Assembly (NCBI GenBank): GCA_947497455.1
Contig: CANMGU010000002.1
Span: 776,506 to 840,505, forward strand
Source of the DNA: an uncultured Sphingomonadaceae bacterium
GTDB lineage: Bacteria > Pseudomonadota > Alphaproteobacteria > Sphingomonadales > Sphingomonadaceae
DNA: 64,000 bases
Reading direction: 5' to 3'
Part shown: positions 43,855 to 52,293 of the stretch, one piece after another
Position numbering within the stretch: position 1 is the stretch's first letter
How the letters are laid out: every line of letters begins with the position of its first letter
Program-made: the position numbers and the translations under genes
The notes under the pieces: model-generated
Told to the model about the DNA's origin: nothing
Seen by the model: the letters and a program-made list of their open reading frames with translations, nothing else
The model's database searches: none

Positions 43855-44921
43855 CGCTGTGCCGTCATCTTTTCGAGAGTTCCGAGCGCCGCTTTCAGTG
43901 CAGCATCCATATCGGCCTGTTGAGCCGCTTGCACCTGTTCGGCGGTTTTCTCCACCTCCTTGAGCGGCGGATGTGCAATAGCAGGTGCTTCCCCATGCAT
44001 CTCTGGGGCGGGCGCCGGTTCTGTTGGTTCTACGGTTGCTGCGTTCGCCATCATCGCATCAGTAGCTCGACTAAACGCATCCAATTGTTTCAAGCGGTTT
44101 AAGCCGGACTCAAGCCGGTCAGCCAGTTCCGCGATCGAGAGATTGGACAGATCTTGCGAGGCAACTGGCATGTCAGGCAATGCTGGTATCGCTGATTCCG
44201 GCTGGACCGTTGCGGTTTCAAGAGCGGCATCCGGTGTCGGTGCTGTGAAGGGTGTAATCGAAGGAACAACAGCATCCGGCGTTTCATCCGTTTGCGCTTC
44301 TTGAGTTTCCTGGACTGGACTGTCTGATGCAACAGTGGCTTCAAAGGGTTGAATCGCTTCTTCAACTGGCGACATTTCCTCCGTCTCCGCAAATAGAGGC
44401 GGACGCCCTGGTGCAGCGGATTCGCTATCGACTTTGCGCAATTGTGGCAAGTCGGCAAGATCCATAACTCTGGCCTTGTCCTTTTTCGGCTTCTTCAGAA
44501 ATTTGGTCAGCGATTTGGCATCGAATTTTGGAAGGCTGAAGCGGCCCTTTTTCGCCTTAGCTTCCTCTTCCAAGTCCAGTTCGATTGGACTGGCAGCATT
44601 AATTTGTTCTCGAAGTGCAACGCCCATGTCAGAGCCCCCTTTGCGATTAAGAAATAAGTATATGGTTGATGCGGATACCAGCCCCGCCAAAATGGCGATG
44701 AGGCCGCGCGCTGTATTGCCCAGAGGCGGCGCCGCGGCGGGCACAATTTCCGAAAGCCCCGTCGCGCCGATAATGTTTTCCAGATAAACATGCGGAAGCG
44801 TGACAATAACCAGCGCAGCGCCAAATCCGGCGGCTACCGAAAGGACTGGGTCCTTAAACCGTGCTATATTGCGATCCGTCTGTTCCACCATGTTCTCCGC
44901 CATATCAGGCTGCTCGCTCAT
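43851..44921 (-). CDS. Hypothetical membrane-anchored protein with long acidic Pro/Ala-rich middle
   Basis: 356 aa from ATG 44921 (MSEQPDMAEN). The ATG at 44903, directly after the stop of the upstream glycosyltransferase, is an equal alternative. Two hydrophobic helices lie in the N-terminal 90 residues (DPVLSVAAGFGAALVIVTLP, ARGLIAILAGLVSASTIYLF). A basic stretch follows (FLKKPKKDKARVMDLADLPQ), then a disordered E/P/T/A-rich region, and a helical part (SNLSIAELADRLESGLNRLK; EKTAEQVQAAQQADMDAALK). It looks like an envelope scaffold anchored near the exosortase-associated genes. I know of no family name. It converges with the 43474 gene by 4 nt. Confidence 0.72.
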   Translation of the reverse strand: MSEQPDMAENMVEQTDRNIARFKDPVLSVAAGFGAALVIVTLPHVYLENIIGATGLSEIVPAAAPPLGNTARGLIAILAGLVSASTIYLFLNRKGGSDMGVALREQINAASPIELDLEEEAKAKKGRFSLPKFDAKSLTKFLKKPKKDKARVMDLADLPQLRKVDSESAAPGRPPLFAETEEMSPVEEAIQPFEATVASDSPVQETQEAQTDETPDAVVPSITPFTAPTPDAALETATVQPESAIPALPDMPVASQDLSNLSIAELADRLESGLNRLKQLDAFSRATDAMMANAATVEPTEPAPAPEMHGEAPAIAHPPLKEVEKTAEQVQAAQQADMDAALKAALGTLEKMTAQR

Positions 44922-46137
44922 AGGATTTATGTGCAATCAACCTTTGGTAAACAGGTTTGTAACGCAAAATGTTTGACGACCAGTTACGATCCGCCTCAAC
45001 AAATTTCTTCGCTGCTTCAATGGTTTGCGGCCATTCAGCGCGATTTTTCAGCAAATCAGCCAATTTTTGTGCAGTTTTTTCTGCTGATCCAGCCGGAAAT
45101 AATGTGCCGGTAACGCCGTCCTTTATCAACTCGCGATGACCGCCAATATCGGATGCCGCCACGATCCGGCCCTGAGCCATGGCTTCCAAAGGTTTTAGTG
45201 GCGTGACCAATTCGGTGAGCCGCATTGATTTTCGGGGATAAACCATGACATCCATAAGGCCGTAATAACGCTCCACCTCATCGTGTGGCACGCGTCCGGT
45301 AAAGGTAATCGCAGATGCCGCTGACGAGCTCTTGACCTGCTCCTTCAATTGTTTTTCCATGGGGCCCCCGCCGACCAGCAAGAGATGCACGTCCGGGCGT
45401 AGTTCTTGAAGTCGCGGCATCGCAGCGATCAGATCATCCAGCCCTTCATAGTCGTAAAAGCTGCCGATGAACCCGAGGACAGACTTGCCCTTCAGTTTCA
45501 ATTGATTTCTAAGATTCTCGTCAGGCGCTGGTGGCTTCCCGAACAAGCTCATATCAACACCATTGGGCGACACGGTGATTTTCTCTTTCGCAACGCCGCG
45601 GGCGACTAAATCGGACTTCAGACCTTCGCAAATGACGGCAACTGCGTCTGCCCCGGCCACAACATGATTTTCAAGCTGTCGCGTTAGCCAATAGCGCGGA
45701 CTGCCTTCTCGGCCAGTGCCATTTCCGACCGCCGCATCTTCCCAAAAAGCGCGAATTTCATAAAGCAGGGGCAATCCGGTCTTCTGAGCCACCCTCAGCG
45801 CTGCCAGCCCATTGAGCGCCGGGGAATGGGCATGCAGAACATCGGGTCGCCAATCTTGCACCACTTCGGTGATGCGGTCGGCGAGGACCGAAACTTCCCG
45901 CCATTCGCGAACCGGTGATGGACCGCTCACATCGCTCAAGGTGCGGAAAAAATCCAACCCGTCGACCTGTTCCAGTGGTGCCGCTGCTTCGTAACCATGC
46001 TGATCCTGTCGAACGCCGGTTACGCCAGCAACGTGCAGACCACCGGCGATTTGCGCCTTCATAATGGCCCGTGTGCGAAAGCAATATCCGCTGTGCAGCG
46101 GCAGGCTGTGATCCAATATGTGCAAAATCCGCGTCAT
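44905..46137 (-). CDS. Exosortase-A-associated GT4 glycosyltransferase
   Basis: 410-aa GT-B glycosyltransferase. The N-terminus RILHILDHSLPLHSGYCFRT is distinctive for the TIGR04063-type transferases that accompany the exosortase A (XrtA/EpsH) system. The donor-binding half has KITVSPNGVDMSLF, LGFIGSFYDYEGLDDLI and LTELVTPLKPLEAMAQGRIV, the nucleotide-sugar site. It probably builds the exopolysaccharide or protein glycan linked to PEP-CTERM sorting. No exosortase or PEP-CTERM protein lies in the window. The next gene downstream overlaps its stop. Confidence 0.88.
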   Translation of the reverse strand: MTRILHILDHSLPLHSGYCFRTRAIMKAQIAGGLHVAGVTGVRQDQHGYEAAAPLEQVDGLDFFRTLSDVSGPSPVREWREVSVLADRITEVVQDWRPDVLHAHSPALNGLAALRVAQKTGLPLLYEIRAFWEDAAVGNGTGREGSPRYWLTRQLENHVVAGADAVAVICEGLKSDLVARGVAKEKITVSPNGVDMSLFGKPPAPDENLRNQLKLKGKSVLGFIGSFYDYEGLDDLIAAMPRLQELRPDVHLLLVGGGPMEKQLKEQVKSSSAASAITFTGRVPHDEVERYYGLMDVMVYPRKSMRLTELVTPLKPLEAMAQGRIVAASDIGGHRELIKDGVTGTLFPAGSAEKTAQKLADLLKNRAEWPQTIEAAKKFVEADRNWSSNILRYKPVYQRLIAHKSYERAA

Positions 46138-46246
46138 GGCGCAAGTCGTTGCCAGAAAAGGATTAACGTCCCGTCAACCCAAAGCCTGTATCGCACGCAG
46201 ATGTAGATATGAATCTGATGCGTTAGTTGAGGCTGCCAAACTCCAC

Positions 46247-46417
46247 ATGATCGATAATTTTTCCATCGCTCTGACCCATGGATTGCTGCTGATCGCGGTA
46301 TGGCGCCTGATTCATCGGCCAGACCTAGATTTCGAGGAACCACCGGAACCTGATGCCGAGCCTGACGGCTTTCACATCCCCAAGGGTCAATCGCCCAAAG
46401 GCCAATCCGATGCGTGA
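46247..46417 (+). CDS. Small single-helix protein overlapping the O-glycosylation ligase gene
   Basis: 56 aa: MIDNFSIALTHGLLLIAVWR then LIHRPDLDFEEPPEPDAEPD and a short basic end. One membrane helix plus an acidic Pro-rich tail. It ends 8 nt past the ATG of the ligase gene, so the two would be coupled. There is no strong ribosome site, and the frame stays open far upstream, so I give moderate confidence. No family recognised. Confidence 0.5.
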   Translation: MIDNFSIALTHGLLLIAVWRLIHRPDLDFEEPPEPDAEPDGFHIPKGQSPKGQSDA

Positions 46418-47807
46418 TCTGGTCTTTGTCGCCTATCTGCTCGCCCTACTGTTTCTGGCTTTTAAGCGGCCGTTTATCTTTACGCTTGTCTATGCCTATA
46501 TCGACATTGTTGCTCCCCAGCGGCTAAGCTATTTTCTGCTCAATTCCATACCCCTATCGCTGATCGTTTTCGGCATGGCGTTCTTGGGTTATATGGTCGC
46601 CGACGACAAGAAAGACAGCCGCTTTTCAGTGCGACAAGGGGCGATGGTGCTGTTGTTGCTCTATTGCGGCTACACGACATTTCAGGGGGCGTTACCCGAA
46701 GATGCGATGGAAAAATGGGACTGGGTTTGGAAAGCCTTGGTTTTTGCCATATTTCTGCCCCTAACGTTGAGGACAAAGCTCCGGATCGAGGCGCTGACCT
46801 TGTTCATGGTATTGTGCGCCGGCACGCTGATCATAACCGGCGGCATCAAGACGCTGGGATCCGGTGGGGGTTACGGGGCACTGGTGCTGCTGATCGACGA
46901 TAATGCCGGACTGTATGAAGGCTCGATCATCTCGATGGTGGCGATTGCGATCATCCCGTTGATGCTTTGGCTGTCGAAACATGGCACAATCTTTCCGCCT
47001 GACTGGCGGGTCAAATATTTCACCATGGCGCTTATCTTCGCGGCTTTGCTGATCCCAATCGGTACCCAGGCGCGGACCGGTCTGGTGTGTATTGCTGTGC
47101 TCGCGGTGCTGCAGTTGCGCTTTGTCAAATATCGCTTTCTCTATGCCGGCTTGGCGGTGACCATCGGACTGATGGCAATTCCGTTTCTACCGCAAAGCTT
47201 CTCTGATCGGATGGGCACGATACAGAATTACAAGGCCGATGAGTCGGCCTCGACCCGCATCGCGGTTTGGGAGTGGACCATTGAATATGCCAATGCCAAT
47301 CCGATGGGCGGTGGATTTAACGTCTATCGGCTGAACAAGCTGCGCTATGAATTGGCTCCCGACAAGAAGGATGGCCAGCCAGAACCGGAATATGAATACG
47401 AGCTGGAGGATGAGGGGCCGATCGAAGTGATTGATGAAGCCCGCGCCTTTCACAGTAGCTATTTTGAGATGCTCGGTGAACAGGGCTATCCTGGCCTTGC
47501 CCTGTGGTTGTTCATCCATCTCGGCGGGATTTGGCGGATGGAAGTGCTCCGGCGCCGCTATCGCAAGACGACCAAAGAAGGTGAGATGTGGGTTGCACCG
47601 CTGGCCATCGCGCTAGGCAATGCCCATATTATCTATATGGTCGGATCGCTGTTTGTCGGCGTCGCGTTCCAGCCCTTTGTCTATATGTTAGTCGCGCTGC
47701 AAATCGGCCTCGACACCTATATGAGCCGCCGCGCACAAGAGGCGAAATGGGGTCCGATTGCCAAACGTTTGCCAACCGGCGGGTGGTCGCAAGCCGCTTC
47801 CCGATAG
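46410..47807 (+). CDS. Putative O-glycosylation ligase, exosortase-A-associated (Wzy-like)
   Basis: 465-aa polytopic inner-membrane protein, about ten helices, with a large periplasmic loop near the end. It begins MRDLVFVAYLLALLFLAFKR and contains VYAYIDIVAPQRLSYFLLN, both typical of the TIGR03097 family. The Wzy_C/ligase region includes GTQARTGLVCIAVLAVLQLR, ANANPMGGGFNVYRLNKL and ARAFHSSYFEMLGEQGYPGL (ligase His). Members are thought to polymerise or transfer an O-glycan in XrtA systems. It overlaps the small gene before it and lies divergent from the exosortase-associated glycosyltransferase, separated by about 270 bp. Confidence 0.9.
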   Translation: MRDLVFVAYLLALLFLAFKRPFIFTLVYAYIDIVAPQRLSYFLLNSIPLSLIVFGMAFLGYMVADDKKDSRFSVRQGAMVLLLLYCGYTTFQGALPEDAMEKWDWVWKALVFAIFLPLTLRTKLRIEALTLFMVLCAGTLIITGGIKTLGSGGGYGALVLLIDDNAGLYEGSIISMVAIAIIPLMLWLSKHGTIFPPDWRVKYFTMALIFAALLIPIGTQARTGLVCIAVLAVLQLRFVKYRFLYAGLAVTIGLMAIPFLPQSFSDRMGTIQNYKADESASTRIAVWEWTIEYANANPMGGGFNVYRLNKLRYELAPDKKDGQPEPEYEYELEDEGPIEVIDEARAFHSSYFEMLGEQGYPGLALWLFIHLGGIWRMEVLRRRYRKTTKEGEMWVAPLAIALGNAHIIYMVGSLFVGVAFQPFVYMLVALQIGLDTYMSRRAQEAKWGPIAKRLPTGGWSQAASR

Positions 47808-47860
47808 CAATCATATCACAAAGCAGATGACAGGCGCGGCTCGTGCGCTAGGGTCAAATC

Positions 47861-48850
47861 ATGACATCACGCGCCTCTCCTGTCTTAGTTTCAGCCACCA
47901 CGGAACGTTGGCCAGTTGATGGTTCATTCGTCATCAGCCGCGGGGCCAAGACCCATGTCGATGTCGTAGTCTGCAATGTTAGCGACGGCACGCACCAGGG
48001 CGTTGGTGAAGCCACTCCGATTTACTATGAAGGTGAAACAGCCGAAAGCTGTGTCGCTGCTATCCAGGCTTTTGCTGACAGGCATGCCGGTTTTGAAGAC
48101 CAGTTTGATCGGCTAACTCTGCTGGATCAGATGCCCAGAGGTGCGGCCCGCAACGCGCTAGACTGCGCCCTGTGGGATCTCGAATGCCAGCAAAACGGTG
48201 AGCCGCTTTGGCGCCATGCCTTTCTGCCAGAACCCCGGCCGCTAACCTCTGCCTTTACCATCTCGCTCGGCGATCCTGTCCAGATGGAGGCCGATGCCCG
48301 CGCTGCTGCTGGTACCCACAGTCTGCTCAAGCTTAAGTTTTCCGGCGACAAGGACCACGAACGCGTTGCTGCCGTCCATCGCGGAGCGCCCAATGCGCGC
48401 CTAATCGTTGATGCCAACGAAAGCTGGAACCATCTCGACATTGCCGCCGAAGCTGCCACGCTGGCCCAATGGGGCGTCGAACTGATCGAACAGCCGGTAA
48501 GTGCGGGCCTAGATCATTTGCTCGCCGGCATTCGCTCGCCTGTGCCGCTCTGCGCCGATGAAAGTTGCCACACTAGCGCTGACATCCCGGCCCTCGCACC
48601 TTACTATCAAGCCGTGAATGTAAAACTCGATAAAGCCGGTGGATTGACCGAGGCTATCCGCATGGCCGACGCTGCCGAGCAGGTCGGCCTCAAACTAATG
48701 GTTGGCTGCATGCTTTCCACCTCGCTCGCTATTCGCCCTGCTTTTGCTCTGGCCCAGCGCGCCCAGTGGGTGGATCTCGATGGCCCTCTTCTGTTGGCCA
48801 AAGACAGGGAAGATGCCATGAGTATTGCAGAGGGCAAGATCATGGGCTGA
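47861..48850 (+). CDS. Dipeptide epimerase (L-Ala-D/L-Glu epimerase type, enolase superfamily)
   Basis: 329 aa. Muconate-cycloisomerase-type TIM barrel with the expected residues: Lys157 and Lys159 in LLKLKFSGD, the metal ligands Asp184 (IVDANE), Glu210 (LIEQP) and Asp233 (CADESCH), and a Lys in NVKLDKAGGL (255/258). That is the pattern of L-Ala-D/L-Glu epimerases, used in peptidoglycan-peptide recycling, though epimerase specificity varies in this family. ATG 47861; 53 nt after the O-ligase gene. DUF1993 follows after 97 nt. Confidence 0.9.
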   Translation: MTSRASPVLVSATTERWPVDGSFVISRGAKTHVDVVVCNVSDGTHQGVGEATPIYYEGETAESCVAAIQAFADRHAGFEDQFDRLTLLDQMPRGAARNALDCALWDLECQQNGEPLWRHAFLPEPRPLTSAFTISLGDPVQMEADARAAAGTHSLLKLKFSGDKDHERVAAVHRGAPNARLIVDANESWNHLDIAAEAATLAQWGVELIEQPVSAGLDHLLAGIRSPVPLCADESCHTSADIPALAPYYQAVNVKLDKAGGLTEAIRMADAAEQVGLKLMVGCMLSTSLAIRPAFALAQRAQWVDLDGPLLLAKDREDAMSIAEGKIMG

Positions 48851-48947
48851 AGGATGCGGAAAAGCGGTTTCTTTGGACCACATTGGCAGTTATAAAACTG
48901 ATCATCAAATGCTGTCAGGCTAAATATTGTCAAGAAGAAGGAAGCCC

Positions 48948-49514
48948 ATGTCCCTCACAAAGCTCCTCGTTCCGACCTATACACATATGCTCCAATCGCT
49001 CGCGGGTTGGCTCAAGAAAGCACAAGCGCAACTGCCCGCAACTGATGCCGAAGCGCTATTGTCTGCGCGCCTCGCTCCCGACATGTTTCCGTTGTCGACT
49101 CAAGTTCGCTTTGTCTGTGTTCAGGCGCAAGAAGCGATATACCGGCTTCAGGGAGCGGCTTTTCCGGTATCACTTAGTGACCTTGTCGAAGAAGGCCGGA
49201 ACGGCGGCGAGCGACCCGGCTCGTTTTCAGATGCCCAAGTCCGAATCGATGAAACGCTCGCTCTGCTGGATGGCCTTGCCGATGATGCATTGGATGGAGA
49301 TCCCGAAAGAGCTGTTGCGCATGAACTACCAAGCGGCATGATTTTCGATCTGACTGCGGAGCAATATGCCCGCGACTGGGCACTCTGCCAGTTCTTTTTC
49401 CACCTGATGACCGCCTATGCAATAATGCGCAGCGAGAATATCGCGCTCGGCAAGGCAGATTATGTTCCGCACATGTTTGCGTATTTGCGTCCTGGGACAA
49501 TCCCCGAAGACTGA
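48948..49514 (+). CDS. DUF1993 family protein
   Basis: 188-aa cytosolic helical protein. The start TKLLVPTYTHMLQSLAGWLK, the centre FPLSTQVRFVCVQAQEAIYR and the histidine stretch CQFFFHLMTAYAIMRSENIA match DUF1993, thought to be a DinB-like four-helix bundle with a possible metal site. No function is known. GGAAG precedes ATG 48948, and the frame upstream (48927) lacks one. Confidence 0.85.
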   Translation: MSLTKLLVPTYTHMLQSLAGWLKKAQAQLPATDAEALLSARLAPDMFPLSTQVRFVCVQAQEAIYRLQGAAFPVSLSDLVEEGRNGGERPGSFSDAQVRIDETLALLDGLADDALDGDPERAVAHELPSGMIFDLTAEQYARDWALCQFFFHLMTAYAIMRSENIALGKADYVPHMFAYLRPGTIPED

Positions 49515-49637
49515 CTGTCCGGCAGCCCGGGAGAAGCTCACAGGGTTGCGCCAGTGAGCTCTATTACTGACAGTATTGTCAATGCTCTTGGCAAGGGATC
49601 AAAATTGCGTCATTATCCGCGCAATTGGGAGAGAAAT

Positions 49638-50828
49638 ATGATCCGGACGTTACTTGTCGCCACTGCTTTGTGCTGCACTATGCCAGCGCTGGCCAAAACC
49701 ATTACTGTCGAAGCCGGCGCGGATGCGCAGGAAAAGCTGCAGGAAGCGCTTATTCTCGCGGAGCCGGGTGACGTTGTCGAACTGGGAGCAGGGACATTCA
49801 CGCTTACCGACGGCCTGTCACTCGATGTCGATCAAGTGACTGTTCGTGGACAGGGAATGGACAAGAGCATCCTCAGCTTCGCGGGGCAATTGGGTGCAGG
49901 TGAAGGCCTATTAGTCACCTCTGATGATGTTGTCCTCAGAGATTTTGCGGTCGAGGACAGCAAGGGTGACGGGATAAAATCGAAAGGTGCAGACCGGATC
50001 GTCTATCACGCCATTCGCGTTGAATGGACAGGTGGACCCAAGGCGAGCAATGGCGCTTATGGTATCTATCCAGTCGAAGCGAGCGACATTTTGGTGCAGG
50101 ACAGCATAGTGCGCGGAGCTTCCGATGCCGGTATCTATGTCGGCCAGTCCAAGAATATCATTGTTCGTCGCAACACTGCGATCGAAAATGTTGCGGGGAT
50201 CGAAATAGAAAACAGCTTTGATGCGGAAGTTACCGAAAATCTGGTGACCGAAAATACTGGCGGCATACTGGTTTTCGACTTGCCCAACCTACCACAAATG
50301 GGTGGGCATAACGTGTTGGTCGCGCGCAACGCGATCATCAATAATAATACCGATAATTTTGCGCCCGAAGGCAATATCGTCGCGAGCGTTCCCGCCGGAA
50401 CGGGCGTGATGGTGATGGCCAATCGCAACGTGCAAGTCGTCGAAAATGCGATGATCAACAACGGCACCAGTAACGTTATGGTGGTGGCCTATACGCAGAG
50501 CTTTGATGATCCCAACTATGATCCGACCCCGCGAGATGTCTATATCGCCAATAATGTCTATGGCCGCGCCGGATTTGCTCCGGACTTTGAAGGGGGGCAG
50601 CAATTGGCCGCGGCTTTCGGTGGCGCGCTGCCTGGGGTTTTCTATGATGGGCTTGGAAAAGGCCTGATTGTCAATGACGCCGTGTCCGTGCTCAATCTCG
50701 GGCTGACGAAAGTGGGGCAGTCGCCTGCAGAAGCCAAGCCGACGCTCCATGAGCAAAAAGGCAAAGGCGAAACAGTGGCCTTATCGCCAATCGTCCTGCC
50801 CGCATCGATGGAGGCCGCACTCAAATAA
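49638..50828 (+). CDS. Secreted parallel beta-helix repeat protein (TIGR03805-like)
   Basis: 396 aa with a signal peptide (MIRTLLVATALCCTMPALA, cut before KTITV). The rest is a right-handed beta-helix, with repeated short strands such as IVYHAIRVEWTGG, IIVRRNTAIENVAGIEIEN and VLVARNAIINNN. It begins QEKLQEALILAEPGDVVELG, the PbH1-type opening of TIGR03805 proteins. Related beta-helix proteins bind or cut polysaccharides, but no catalytic residues are obvious. GGGAGA precedes ATG 49638; the diheme cytochrome gene overlaps by 1 nt (TAATG), the usual pairing for this family. Confidence 0.87.
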   Translation: MIRTLLVATALCCTMPALAKTITVEAGADAQEKLQEALILAEPGDVVELGAGTFTLTDGLSLDVDQVTVRGQGMDKSILSFAGQLGAGEGLLVTSDDVVLRDFAVEDSKGDGIKSKGADRIVYHAIRVEWTGGPKASNGAYGIYPVEASDILVQDSIVRGASDAGIYVGQSKNIIVRRNTAIENVAGIEIENSFDAEVTENLVTENTGGILVFDLPNLPQMGGHNVLVARNAIINNNTDNFAPEGNIVASVPAGTGVMVMANRNVQVVENAMINNGTSNVMVVAYTQSFDDPNYDPTPRDVYIANNVYGRAGFAPDFEGGQQLAAAFGGALPGVFYDGLGKGLIVNDAVSVLNLGLTKVGQSPAEAKPTLHEQKGKGETVALSPIVLPASMEAALK

Positions 50829-51841
50829 TGCGTACCTTGATCGCCGCTATTGCTATTTGCGTTGCCGGTTTTGCGGTCAGTGCCGCGCCCACGGCGCCGG
50901 TGGTTGATGCGGTGATCACAGCGAAGGGCATGCCTAAAAAACTCTCGGACTTCGGCTTTTTTACCGATGCCGCCGGCTGGAAGCCCAATAAGGGGGTTGA
51001 ACTCTATCAGCTCAACAGTGCTTTGTTCACTGACTATGCCGAGAAATATCGTTATATCTATGTACCCGCAGGACAGCGCGCCGTTGCCGATGGCGATGGC
51101 CTACTCCAATTTCCAGTCGGTTCAGCACTGATAAAAAGTTTCGGCTATGAAATCGACGGGAAGGATCGGCTTCTGGAAACGCGGGTTCTGTTGCATCGCG
51201 CCGATGGCTGGATTGCCTTGCCCTATGTCTGGAATGCCGAGCAGACCGAGGCGACATTGAAGGTTGCAGGGAAACGGATTCCGGTGCGGTTCACCGATCC
51301 ATCCGGCGAATCGCGTGATATTAGCTACGCGGTGCCGAACAAGAACCAGTGCAAGGAATGCCATTCTCTGTCCGGTGAGGTGATGCCGATCGGCCCGAAG
51401 TCGCGCAACCTGTCGCATGATACGCTCGACATGCTGCTGAGTAATGCGATGCTGGAGCAGAAATCCGGCTCTCATCCACCCGTGGCTGACTATGACGACG
51501 CCGCCATGCCGCTGGAAAGCCGCGCGCGCGCCTATCTCGATATTAACTGCGCCCATTGCCACAATCGGCAAGGTTCGGCGAGCAATAGCGGTCTGTTTCT
51601 CACCTATGAAGAAGAATCGCCGGTCCATCTGGGTGTCGGTAAACGCCCGGTTGCCGCTGGACGTGGGAGCGGCGGGTTCGAATTTGCAATTGCACCGGGA
51701 AACCCGGACGAGAGTATCATGATGCATCGCCTCAAAAGTCTGGAGTCTGGCGTGGCGATGCCCGAGGTTGGACGCTCGTTAGTGCATGCAGAAGGCGCTG
51801 CTTTGCTCAGCAAATGGATTGCGGAGATGGAGAAAGAATAG
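50828..51841 (+). CDS. SO2930-family diheme c-type cytochrome (TIGR03806-like)
   Basis: 337 aa, exported (signal MRTLIAAIAICVAGFAVSAA). It has two heme-binding sites: CKECH (in KNQCKECHSLSG) and CAHCH (in DINCAHCHNRQG). Other family stretches are DFGFFTDAAGWKPNKGVELY at the start and TLKVAGKRIPVRFTDPSGES. Met/His axial ligands for the second heme cannot be assigned by eye. Translation is coupled to the beta-helix protein, suggesting joint action in the envelope; the electron donor or acceptor is unknown. Confidence 0.9.
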   Translation: MRTLIAAIAICVAGFAVSAAPTAPVVDAVITAKGMPKKLSDFGFFTDAAGWKPNKGVELYQLNSALFTDYAEKYRYIYVPAGQRAVADGDGLLQFPVGSALIKSFGYEIDGKDRLLETRVLLHRADGWIALPYVWNAEQTEATLKVAGKRIPVRFTDPSGESRDISYAVPNKNQCKECHSLSGEVMPIGPKSRNLSHDTLDMLLSNAMLEQKSGSHPPVADYDDAAMPLESRARAYLDINCAHCHNRQGSASNSGLFLTYEEESPVHLGVGKRPVAAGRGSGGFEFAIAPGNPDESIMMHRLKSLESGVAMPEVGRSLVHAEGAALLSKWIAEMEKE

Positions 51842-51849
51842 CTCTTGTC

Positions 51850-52269
51850 CTATTTCGCGCGGGTCCAGTTCTGGCCTTGGCAGAAAAAGGCGATGCAGCC
51901 CTTCATTTTCAACTTTGTGGGCGAAAGCAGCTTTACTTCAGAGCGATAGGTTTTCCCCGTTTTGGGATCATAAACCTTCCCACGCCAGATTTTGCCATCC
52001 GATTTGAACCCGGTCAAAATCGCAGTGCCCAGAAGTTTCCGGTTACGTAGCTTCTTGTTCGGATTTTCGGTGTCTTTCTGATTGACGCCATTGGGCGGTG
52101 TCACCAGATATTTGTGAATGCGTCCGCAAACCGTATTGCCGCATTTGCTGATTTTGATAATCGCATCGCGATCCTGTGTTACCCAATTGCCGTTAATCGA
52201 ATCCGCAGCCAGCGCCGGTGAAGCGATTAAAAGGCTGCCAGCAATGGCGATTGTCTGAAGGTTTTTCAT
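51850..52269 (-). CDS. DUF2147-family periplasmic protein
   Basis: 139 aa with a clear signal (MKNLQTIAIAGSLLIASPALAA). The mature part has NGNWVTQDRDAIIKISKCGN, VCGRIHKYL, then FKSDGKIWRGKVYDPKTGKT and MKGCIAFFCQGQNWTR. This is the DUF2147 beta-barrel-like family, of unknown function. Two Cys pairs are likely disulfide-bonded. It ends 8 bp from the diheme cytochrome stop, convergent. Confidence 0.87.
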   Translation of the reverse strand: MKNLQTIAIAGSLLIASPALAADSINGNWVTQDRDAIIKISKCGNTVCGRIHKYLVTPPNGVNQKDTENPNKKLRNRKLLGTAILTGFKSDGKIWRGKVYDPKTGKTYRSEVKLLSPTKLKMKGCIAFFCQGQNWTRAK

Positions 52270-52293
52270 AGTTTCGGTCCACCCCGATTGAAT

